Part shown: in pieces, positions 42,076 through 49,690 of the stretch
Layout: every line of letters begins with the position of its first letter
Numbering within the stretch: position 1 is the first letter of the stretch
Assembly: GCA_002317355.1 (NCBI GenBank)
Contig: DCJC01000034.1
Coordinates: forward strand, 1 to 62,431
Direction of reading: 5' to 3'
From: Prevotellaceae bacterium UBA1710
Lineage (GTDB): Bacteria > Bacteroidota > Bacteroidia > Bacteroidales > Bacteroidaceae
Length of the DNA stretch: 62,431 bases
Position numbers and translations under genes: made by a program
The notes under the pieces: model-generated
What the model saw: only the letters and a program-made list of their open reading frames with translations
What the model was told of the DNA's origin: nothing
Databases searched by the model: none

Positions 42076-43590
42076 TTAATCAACAATAAGGTTCTCACCA
42101 GTCATGTCTGCTGGCTTCTCCAATCCCATGATGTGGAGGATAGAAGGAGCAACGTCAGCAAGACGACCATCCTTAACAGTAGCTGAGTTGTTGTCAGTTA
42201 CATAGATGAATGGAACTGGGTTGAGAGAGTGTGCTGTGTTAGGAGTACCATCCTCGTTGATAGCGTTATCAGCATTACCGTGGTCAGCGATGATGATAGC
42301 CTCATAACCAGTCTCCTTAGCAGCCTCGATAACCTCGCGAACGCAGTTGTCAACAGCATGAACAGCCTTAGCGATAGCGTTGTAGATACCAGTGTGGCCC
42401 ACCATGTCACCGTTAGCGAAGTTAACAACGATGAAGTCATACTCATCCTTCTTGATGCTTGCAACGAGCTTATCCTTAACCTCGTAAGCTGACATCTCAG
42501 GCTTGAGGTCGTATGTAGCAACCTTTGGAGAAGCAACAAGTACACGATCCTCACCCTCGTATGGAGCCTCACGACCACCATTGAAGAAGAATGTAACGTG
42601 TGCATACTTCTCAGTCTCAGCTGTGTGGAGCTGCTTCTTACCCTGCTGTGAGAGATACTCACCAAGAGTGTTAGTAACGTTCTCCTTAGGGAAGAGGATG
42701 CTTACGCCCTTGAAGTTAGCATCGTATGGAGTCATACAGTAGTACTTGAGACCTGGGATAGTCTTCATATCCTCGATGTTCTCCTGTGTGAGAACCTGAG
42801 TGAGCTCCTTAGCACGGTCGTTACGGAAGTTGATGAAGATAACAACGTCACCCTCCTCGATATTACCGTTTACGTTAGCGTTGCTGATAGCCTTGATGAA
42901 CTCGTCAGTTACGCCCTCGTCATAGCTCTCCTGCATAGCCTGAACCATGTCAGAAGCCTTCTTGCCTGTACCGCAAACGAGAAGGTCATAAGCCTCCTTC
43001 ACGCGCTCCCAACGCTTGTCACGGTCCATTGCATAGAAACGACCGATGATGCTTGCGATAGCTGCGTCATTTGCCTTACAAACCTCTGAGAGCTGCTCGA
43101 TGAAGCCCTTACCAGAGCGTGGGTCTGTGTCACGACCATCCATGAAGCAGTGAACGAAAGTCTGATCCTTGAGACCATACTCCTTACCTACCTCGATGAG
43201 CTTGAAGAGGTGATCGAGTGAAGAGTGAACACCACCGTTAGATGTAAGACCCATGAGGTGGAGCTTCTTGCCATTCTCCTTAGCGTATGTATAAGCCTCT
43301 ACTACCTGAGGATTCTGAGCGATAGAGCCATCCTTACAAGCGCGGTTGATCTTTACGAGGTCCTGATAAACCACACGACCAGCACCGATATTGAGGTGAC
43401 CTACCTCTGAGTTACCCATCTGACCGTCAGGAAGACCTACATCCTCACCTGAAGCCTGGAGCTGTGATACACTGCTAACTGCCTGGAGGTAATCCAGATA
43501 AGGAGTTGGGGTGTTGTAGATAACGTCACCCTTACCATGCTTGCCGATTCCCCATCCGTCGAGAATCATCAAAAGAGCTTTCTTTGCCAT
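42076..43590 (-). CDS. gpmI: 2,3-bisphosphoglycerate-independent phosphoglycerate mutase
   Basis: A glycolytic metalloenzyme of the alkaline-phosphatase superfamily that interconverts 3- and 2-phosphoglycerate. The 504 residues begin with MILDGWGIG. The phosphoserine nucleophile is S61 in MGNSEVGHLNIGAGR. HCFMDGRDTDP and the C-terminal metal sites IIADHGNADN and NTAHSLNPVPFIY are present. Codon use is strongly biased, as in a highly expressed gene. The promoter lies at 43641-43672, with a leader of about 45 nt. Confidence 0.97.
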   Translation of the reverse strand: MAKKALLMILDGWGIGKHGKGDVIYNTPTPYLDYLQAVSSVSQLQASGEDVGLPDGQMGNSEVGHLNIGAGRVVYQDLVKINRACKDGSIAQNPQVVEAYTYAKENGKKLHLMGLTSNGGVHSSLDHLFKLIEVGKEYGLKDQTFVHCFMDGRDTDPRSGKGFIEQLSEVCKANDAAIASIIGRFYAMDRDKRWERVKEAYDLLVCGTGKKASDMVQAMQESYDEGVTDEFIKAISNANVNGNIEEGDVVIFINFRNDRAKELTQVLTQENIEDMKTIPGLKYYCMTPYDANFKGVSILFPKENVTNTLGEYLSQQGKKQLHTAETEKYAHVTFFFNGGREAPYEGEDRVLVASPKVATYDLKPEMSAYEVKDKLVASIKKDEYDFIVVNFANGDMVGHTGIYNAIAKAVHAVDNCVREVIEAAKETGYEAIIIADHGNADNAINEDGTPNTAHSLNPVPFIYVTDNNSATVKDGRLADVAPSILHIMGLEKPADMTGENLIVD

Positions 43591-43640
43591 AATGTTTGTT
43601 TAGTATATTGAGTTTACTGTTTACAATACTTTTCGGGGCA

Positions 43641-43672
43641 CAAAATTACGAAATTTTTATGACATTAACAAA
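43641..43672 (-). promoter_or_regulatory. Promoter of gpmI
   Basis: On the minus strand TTTG (43669-43672), 20 bp, TAATTTTG (43641-43648). Confidence 0.75.
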
Positions 43673-43850
43673 CTTCCCGCCTTATTTCTTGCACTTACAT
43701 AGTAAGTGTGCGCAAAATTATAAACTCGTCTTTGCAATTCTCACATAAAACATCCGATAATTTCAATGCGCTGTGATGTGCTGGCTCTCATCAATCAGGC
43801 AACCAAAGAATCCATCAAAGTGTCTTCACAAGAAAATAAAAAAAACACAC

Positions 43851-44111
43851 AAACTCGTCAACCCATCATATTCAGCGCTATAACTTACTGACGGACAATT
43901 TATTACAACAACCTTTTAGACACTTAAACCCGTCATAACCCATCATAAACCCATCATAAAATTTATCGCAAATTGCTGAATATCAACACAATACAGCGGT
44001 GAATATGATGGGTTTATGACGGGTTATGACGGGTTGGGTACTCTAAAATAACGCTGTATTTACCTGAAATATAATGAGTTACAGCGCTGAACATGATGGG
44101 TTGACGGGTTT
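43851..44111. repeat. 261-bp fold-back element with 35-bp terminal inverted repeats
   Basis: The ends (AAACTCGTCAACCCATCAT... and its complement) match over 35 bp with three mismatches. Inside, CCCGTCATAACCCATCATAA and TATGACGGGTTATGACGG form a second nested pair built of 10-11-nt units. It has no coding frame. It looks like a non-autonomous mobile or structural element. Confidence 0.7.
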
Positions 44112-44193
44112 GTTCAAAAATCTTTTTTTTCAGGAATAATTCCCATCAACATTTAGTATGACACTTTTTCAGTTATAAATTGGCATAACTCAT

Positions 44194-44323
44194 CCTTCGT
44201 TCTTCCTTCGCTATGCCTCCGTTGTGACTCCGTTCTAAGTCCGTTTCTACTCCTATGTAAGTCCCATCTATAGAAGGGAGAAAAATGGGAACCACATGGG
44301 AATCATAAGGGAACCATATGGGA
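44194..44323. repeat. 11-nt-period arrays facing each other
   Basis: CCTTCG/CTCCG/GTCCG cores start at 44194, 44205, 44216, 44227, 44238, 44249 and 44260. ATGGGA cores on the opposite sense start at 44285, 44296, 44307 and 44318. All steps are 11 nt. The two halves can pair to form an interrupted hairpin. It lies directly upstream of the VapE gene. Confidence 0.8.
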
Positions 44324-44473
44324 GTTAGAGGGTGACTGACATTTGTGGCAGTGTGTTGAAAAAGAATACCACACTAATGATTATTCTGAGGAAGGTTGCT
44401 TTTTTGGCATAGCTTTTGATTGTAATTTTGTGACTTATTTTTAATCACTAAACAATTAAATTTTATAATTATC

Positions 44474-45769
44474 ATGATGGAACAAAATCCTTTTGTTCAG
44501 GGCGAAATCCGCTCTGAAATGTCTTCAACCGCCTCTAATAATAATGAGGCAATGGTTACTACTAAAACTCTTACTGCTGAAAACATCACAGAGAATGAAG
44601 TCAAGGAAACTATTGATGATACACAGCTCGCTATTGAGTATCATCTCGAGCAACATTACCATTTCCGCCGCAATGTACTCAGTGGCATGGTTGAGTACAA
44701 GAAAATCGAGGAAACTGACGATAAATACGTTCGTCTTACATCTGAGGCCGTAAACACCATCTTTATCAAGGCAAAGCGTGATATGCCTGATGATACCAGC
44801 CTTAAGGGTGACATCAAGGCGTATGTGGAGTCAGATATTCCACCTATCTATAATCCTATAGAGTCATGGCTCGACAGTCTGCCTCAATGGGATGGTAATG
44901 ATCGCGTTATAGGCTTCATCAAGCGTATTCCTGGTGTAACAGATGAGCAGATTGAGCTGATGAAAATCTGGCTTCGCTCTGTCGTTGCTCATTGGCTCGC
45001 TATCGACCTTGAGCATGGCAATGAGACAGTTCCACTACTCATAGGTGCACAAGGTTGTGGTAAGAGTACTTTCTGCGTGCGTTTCCTACCACCACATCTC
45101 CGTCAGTACTATCTCGACCACTTCAATCTTGGCAATAAGTTTGATAAGGAGATGGCACTCAGCGGCTGTCTTCTCATCTGCCTCGATGAGATTGACCAGT
45201 ATAAGTCATCTCAGATGGCACAACTGAAGCAAGCACTCTCAAAGGTGAAGGTCAACGGTCGCAGAATCTATGGCAGAACCATTGATGAGCGTCATCGCTA
45301 TGCATCATTCATTGCCACAACAAACAATCATCATCCTCTTATGGATAAGACAGGCTCTCGTCGCTACCTCACTATCGAGATTCCAAATGGTGAGATGGTA
45401 GATAATGTGAGTGAGATAGAGTACAGCCAGCTCTATGCCCAACTGCTTCATGAGGTTCGTGATGAGAAGATGCGTTATTGGTACACTAACGAGGAGACAA
45501 ATCGCATTCAGGAACTCAATGCTCCTTACGAGCAGACACTCGACCTTGAACAGATGATTGACACTTACTTCCGTAAGCCAAATCGCAATGAGAAGGCAGT
45601 ATCTCTCACCTCACTTGACATCCGAAAGATACTGAAGGAAGAATATCCTGACGTGTCTGATAGCCACTTCAGCTCCGTCAAGATAGGTTTGGCACTCAAG
45701 GAAATGAAGGTGAAAAAGGTGAAGTCATACCGAGGTGTGAGCTACTCACTTGTGAGAGTGGCGGCGTAG
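44474..45769 (+). CDS. VapE-type P-loop ATPase (orphan)
   Basis: A 431-residue protein of the virulence-associated E family, superfamily-3-helicase-like ATPases found in phage, islands and Bacteroidales chromosomes. Walker A is GAQGCGKST (191-199), Walker B ICLDEID (235-241), sensor ATTNNHH (281-287), then SRRYLTIEI. The N-terminal 40 residues are low-complexity. The C-terminal part is probably a DNA-binding wing (about 370-431). Family members usually travel with a primase domain or phage genes. None is adjacent here. The gene stands between a fold-back element and REP-like palindromes. A -7 word TAATTTTG (44423-44430) may be its promoter. Confidence 0.82.
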   Translation: MMEQNPFVQGEIRSEMSSTASNNNEAMVTTKTLTAENITENEVKETIDDTQLAIEYHLEQHYHFRRNVLSGMVEYKKIEETDDKYVRLTSEAVNTIFIKAKRDMPDDTSLKGDIKAYVESDIPPIYNPIESWLDSLPQWDGNDRVIGFIKRIPGVTDEQIELMKIWLRSVVAHWLAIDLEHGNETVPLLIGAQGCGKSTFCVRFLPPHLRQYYLDHFNLGNKFDKEMALSGCLLICLDEIDQYKSSQMAQLKQALSKVKVNGRRIYGRTIDERHRYASFIATTNNHHPLMDKTGSRRYLTIEIPNGEMVDNVSEIEYSQLYAQLLHEVRDEKMRYWYTNEETNRIQELNAPYEQTLDLEQMIDTYFRKPNRNEKAVSLTSLDIRKILKEEYPDVSDSHFSSVKIGLALKEMKVKKVKSYRGVSYSLVRVAA

Positions 45770-45774
45770 AAAAA

Positions 45775-46057
45775 GAAGCCTCTCCCCCCGCCCTTTCCCG
45801 TAGAGAGGGAAGTCGGAGATTGAGTATCTCCGAGTATGTGCCAGCCGGTACGCTGAAGAGGTATCATGCAAGAAAAACAACATGAGCGATGAATAACTTA
45901 ATATTCACCGCTCATTTTTTGTATGTAGATGTTTTGTTTTTTCGAGATTTCGATTGTTCGAGTTCTCATGATTTGCCCCTCGCCGACTACCGGCTGACAC
46001 ATACTCGAAGATACTCAATCTTCGACTTCCCTCGGGAGGGGTTAGGGGTGGGGCTCT
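45775..46057. repeat. Pair of REP-like palindromic elements in inverted orientation
   Basis: The left element (about 45780-45851) contains a CCCGTAGAGAGGG hairpin and GTCGGAGATTGAGTATCTCC. The right element (about 45957-46057) contains the complementary ATACTCAATCTTCGACTTCC and a CCCTCGGGAGGG hairpin, preceded by three TTCGA units 8 nt apart. Copies recur at 49577-49690. It separates the converging VapE and SulP genes. Confidence 0.75.
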
Positions 46058-47722
46058 TTACTCTGCTGCCAACTCCTTCGCCTTCTCAAGGGCGAGGTCG
46101 ATGTGCGAGCAGATATGGTCTTCACCGATGATGTCGTAGAAGTGTGCCTTCTCGAGCACGGCATGTACCTTCGGATTAACACCAGAGAGAACTACATCGA
46201 TGTTCTGGTTCTTTGATGTGATACAGAGGTTGGTGAGGTTGTGGATACCTGTAGAATCGATGAATGGTACGCGACGCATACGGATGATACGTACCTTTGG
46301 AAGGTCGCGCATTGATGACATCAGCTCCTCTGCCTTGTTACCTGCACCGAAGAAGTATGGACCGTTGATCTCATATACCTCAATGCCTGCTGGTACCTCA
46401 AGATGCTCATCCTGATTAGACTGAAGGTCTGACTCTGCCTCAACGTCGATATCATTGACGAGCTTAACCTCTGATGTCTCAGCCATACGGCGCATGAAGA
46501 GCAAGCAGGCAATAACGATGCCTACCTCGATAGCGATGGTGAGGTCGAAGATGATGGTGAGGAAGAAGGTAACGAGCAATACTGTTACATCTGACTTCGG
46601 ATTGCGGAGAATGCCGAGGAATGATGGGATACCGCACATGTTATAGCTCACTACTACCAGGACACCTGCAAGACAAGCCATTGGGATGTACTGTGCGAGT
46701 GGCATGAGGAAGAGGAAGATGAGCAAGAGTACTGCTGCGTGGATGATACCTGCTACTGGAGTCTTACCACCATTGTTGATGTTGGTCATTGTACGGGCAA
46801 TAGCACCTGTTGCAGGGATACCACCGAAGAGTGGAGTCACAAGGTTTGCGATACCTTGACCGATAAGCTCGTTGTTTGAGTTGTGGCGGTCGCCTATCAC
46901 ACCATCAGCAACGGTAGCAGAGAGGAGTGACTCGATAGCACCGAGGATAGCGATGGTGAGGGCTGGAGAAACGAGTTCCTTGAGCACAGGCCATGAGAGG
47001 TCTGGCACCTGAATGCCAGGGAGAGTAGCAGAGATAGTGAAGCGGTCGCCGATAGTCTCAATGCTATCAACGCCAGCATACTGCTTGAGAGCAACAACCA
47101 ATACGGTTGTGAGGATGATGGCAACGAGAGATCCCGGTATCTTCTTGTTGATCTTTGGAGTACCCACGATGATGAGGATACTGAGCAAGCCAACAGCGAG
47201 TGACCATATGTCGAGAGTAGAGAAATTCTCTATGTAGCATCCCCATTTCTCGATGAAATCGCTTGGAACCTTGTCGATCTGCAATCCGAAGAGATCCTTG
47301 ATCTGAGTGGTGAAGATAGTGATAGCGATACCAGAGGTGAAGCCGACCACGATAGGGTAAGGAATGTACTTGATAATGGTTCCGAGGCGGAGCACACCAA
47401 GAAGGACGAGGAACACACCAGCCATGAGAGTGGCAATGGTAAGTCCGCCCATTCCGTATTTAGCGATGATTCCGTAGATGATGACGATGAAAGCACCAGT
47501 AGGGCCACCAATCTGCACCTTTGAACCACCAAAGACACTAACTAAAAGACCTGCAACGATAGCGGTGATGATACCTGTTTCTGGAGACACACCAGAAGCA
47601 ATACCAAAGGCAATGGCGAGTGGAAGGGCTACAATACCCACGATGATACCAGCCATTAAGTCTGCCATGAATGTCTTCTTATCGTAGTTGCGAAGACAGC
47701 TAACTAATTTTGGTTTGTACAT
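46058..47722 (-). CDS. SulP-family anion transporter with STAS domain
   Basis: A 554-residue inner-membrane transporter for sulphate, bicarbonate or related anions. About 10-14 membrane segments occupy residues 20-420, with the SulP signatures ALPLAIAFGIASGVSPE and GGIPATGAIARTMTNINNG. A cytoplasmic STAS domain occupies the C-terminal 120 residues (VEVYEINGPYFFGAG-type strand, then FIDSTGIHNL). The substrate cannot be told from sequence. The bicarbonate and sulphate branches look alike. It is monocistronic, with its own promoter at 47802-47809 and REP-like repeats after the stop. Confidence 0.92.
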   Translation of the reverse strand: MYKPKLVSCLRNYDKKTFMADLMAGIIVGIVALPLAIAFGIASGVSPETGIITAIVAGLLVSVFGGSKVQIGGPTGAFIVIIYGIIAKYGMGGLTIATLMAGVFLVLLGVLRLGTIIKYIPYPIVVGFTSGIAITIFTTQIKDLFGLQIDKVPSDFIEKWGCYIENFSTLDIWSLAVGLLSILIIVGTPKINKKIPGSLVAIILTTVLVVALKQYAGVDSIETIGDRFTISATLPGIQVPDLSWPVLKELVSPALTIAILGAIESLLSATVADGVIGDRHNSNNELIGQGIANLVTPLFGGIPATGAIARTMTNINNGGKTPVAGIIHAAVLLLIFLFLMPLAQYIPMACLAGVLVVVSYNMCGIPSFLGILRNPKSDVTVLLVTFFLTIIFDLTIAIEVGIVIACLLFMRRMAETSEVKLVNDIDVEAESDLQSNQDEHLEVPAGIEVYEINGPYFFGAGNKAEELMSSMRDLPKVRIIRMRRVPFIDSTGIHNLTNLCITSKNQNIDVVLSGVNPKVHAVLEKAHFYDIIGEDHICSHIDLALEKAKELAAE

Positions 47723-47801
47723 AGAAAAATTAGTACTAAATATTTTACCTTTAAGATTTTATTATCCTGAATGTTATAACTTCGATTCCGATTTTCGGCT
47801 G

Positions 47802-47809
47802 CAAAGGTA
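47802..47809 (-). promoter_or_regulatory. Promoter of the SulP gene
   Basis: TACCTTTG on the minus strand, about 80 nt before the start codon. The -33 word is not clear. Confidence 0.6.
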
Positions 47810-47911
47810 GATATAAATTATGAATTGAGCAACTTTTTAAAAGAAAAAGACTAAAAAGCACGTGCGTTTTTTGATACAGATTAAACAAAACAACAAAAAA
47901 GAAGCCCACAC

Positions 47912-48031
47912 AACATTCCCCCTGCCCCCCTCCAGGGGGAGTAGATAGTATTTCTCGCGGAGGGGAAAAGGCCTTTTATTAGAAGAGTGTAACTACCCCC
48001 TCCCCTCGGGGAGGGTTGGGGAGGGGGGCTG
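47912..48031. repeat. GC-rich palindromes
   Basis: CCCCCTGCCCCCCTCCAGGGGG and CCCCTCCCCTCGGGGAGGG form stems, separated by an AT-rich spacer. They lie between the esterase stop and the SulP promoter region and are part of the palindrome family found between the genes of this stretch. Confidence 0.65.
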
Positions 48032-48034
48032 TTC

Positions 48035-49420
48035 TTATTTCTTATAAAGAATTGGCAAAGCGTAGTACAAGTACTCGTTGATGTGTCCATAGAAGTGCTC
48101 ACCATCCTTCTTCATAGAGAAGTGGAGGTTAGCATCTGGAGTGGCATAGCGGAAGAGAGGAGCATAGTTGTGGAGAGCCTCAACAGTTGCCTTCTCAGGA
48201 TTTCCTGCGATGTCCTTTGTTCCTGTATAGCCATACACCTCGAAGTCGTTAGCGAATGGAGTCTTCTCGAGCATTGAGTTCATCCACTCAGCAGCAAACT
48301 TTGCATCCTGCTTCTCACCCTTCTCGTTGTATGCCCAGATGTCACCGCTGAGAGGGATGAAACGCTTAACGGCATTCACACCATAGGCAAGCTGATACCA
48401 TGTAGAGAGGGCACCCATAGAGAAACCGCCGTATGTGCGGTGATCGCGTGACTTGGTGATAGCTACGCTGTCAGTTCCCTCAAGGTATGTGTTATACTTC
48501 TTCTCAACGGTTGGGATGAGGTCATTCTGAAGCTCGATGTGGAAGTCACGGGTACGTGCAATAGCATCATTCATTGCATTCTGACCGATGTTCTCGTCAT
48601 CATCATAGAAGGTTGGGCAAACCACGATGATTGGGCGCATCTTACCCTCTGCAATGAGGTTGTCGAGGATATTACGGAGAGGGAGCCAGTCTTGTGGAGG
48701 AGTGAGGAAAGATGTTGTCTTGTCGCCACCACCATGCATGAGGTAGAGCACATCGTACTTTGTCTTCTTATCCTTTGCATTATAGCCGTAAGGAGTATAT
48801 ACGCGAGCATGCTTCTTGATGGTTCTGCCATCAGTAGTGTGAGCAGTGTATTTGAACTCCTCAATCTTACCCTGCTTAGCATTAGCCTTACGAACCTCAT
48901 CAGGGATAGGCTTGATGTCACCGATGGTGCTCTCGAAGTTGAAGGCATCGCGCACCTTCCACACCTTCAGGGCAATACCATCAGCCATGAAACCAGAAGG
49001 CTTACATACATAGATGCCATCATTGATCCAGGCATACTTACTGTCGAGAGGAGCCTCGAACTTTGGAGAGCAATAGAAATAGTTGCCCTTGATGATACCA
49101 TTGTTGCGAACATGTATGCTCACGCCATCCTCAGTACGGATGCAGTAGATAGCCTCAAGGTCGGTACGGTTCTTGCCCTGCAACTGGTAGTCAGCACCAC
49201 CAGGGAGCACCTCACCCTTAACCTTTGGTCCTTCGAAGGTACCACCAGTGATAGGAATCACGAAGCGAGTTCCGTGAGCATTCTCACCACAACTAAACGC
49301 TTGACCAAGCTTCACCTTAAGTTCAAGCACGAATTCCAGTTCAGGATCTGCAGCCTGTGCCATTGATGACAGCACTACTGCGAATACAGCCACCGCTGTA
49401 GAAAACAATCTTTTTAGCAT
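48035..49420 (-). CDS. Secreted DUF3237-CE1 esterase fusion
   Basis: A 461-residue exported protein with two domains. After the signal peptide (1-23, ends MAQAA) comes a DUF3237 domain (about 27-150: ELEFVLELKVKLGQAFSC, VIPITGGTFEGPKVKGEV, LPGGADYQLQ). This small beta-barrel is of unknown function and usually free-standing. It is followed by a CE1/esterase-D catalytic domain (about 200-461) with the oxyanion segment LMHGGGDKT, nucleophile elbow GGFSMGAL and catalytic histidine near GEHFYGH. Feruloyl or acetyl esterase activity on plant polysaccharides is plausible. It is the second CE1 esterase in the window, differing from 1480-2580 in the N-terminal domain. Confidence 0.83.
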   Translation of the reverse strand: MLKRLFSTAVAVFAVVLSSMAQAADPELEFVLELKVKLGQAFSCGENAHGTRFVIPITGGTFEGPKVKGEVLPGGADYQLQGKNRTDLEAIYCIRTEDGVSIHVRNNGIIKGNYFYCSPKFEAPLDSKYAWINDGIYVCKPSGFMADGIALKVWKVRDAFNFESTIGDIKPIPDEVRKANAKQGKIEEFKYTAHTTDGRTIKKHARVYTPYGYNAKDKKTKYDVLYLMHGGGDKTTSFLTPPQDWLPLRNILDNLIAEGKMRPIIVVCPTFYDDDENIGQNAMNDAIARTRDFHIELQNDLIPTVEKKYNTYLEGTDSVAITKSRDHRTYGGFSMGALSTWYQLAYGVNAVKRFIPLSGDIWAYNEKGEKQDAKFAAEWMNSMLEKTPFANDFEVYGYTGTKDIAGNPEKATVEALHNYAPLFRYATPDANLHFSMKKDGEHFYGHINEYLYYALPILYKK

Positions 49421-49439
49421 TTTAAGTTTTAATTATTGG

Positions 49440-49690
49440 CCCCCTCCCCAACCCTCCCCGAGGGGAGGGAGTTGGTACGCTATAGGGGGTACACCACATT
49501 ATTTATTAGTTATTTTATTTTTCGATATTTCGACCTATCGATAATTCGAAGTTTCGAATATTCGAGAATTCGGTTTTTCGAGGACTCGAGTTCTCATGAT
49601 TTACCCCCCACCGCGCACCAGCTGGCACATACTCGGAGATACTCAATCTCCGACTTCCCTCTCTACGGGAGAGGGCGGGGGGAGAGGCCC
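49440..49690. repeat. Composite repeat: GC-rich palindromes flanking an 8-nt TTCGA array
   Basis: A CCCTCCCCGAGGGGAGGG hairpin (about 49450) is followed by nine units with TTCGA-like cores at 49521, 49529, 49537, 49545, 49553, 49561, 49569, 49577 and 49585 (exact 8-nt steps). The REP-like element CTCATGATT...GAGATACTCAATCTCC with a CTCTCTACGGGAGAG hairpin then reaches the S46 peptidase stop. Confidence 0.8.

Noticed and set aside
43851..44323. CRISPR-like repeats
   Set aside because: The units are 10-11 nt, drift in sequence and have no spacers. No cas genes are present.
48539..49366. 275-codon plus-strand frame
   Set aside because: It is a mirror of the esterase gene on the other strand, produced by its codon bias.
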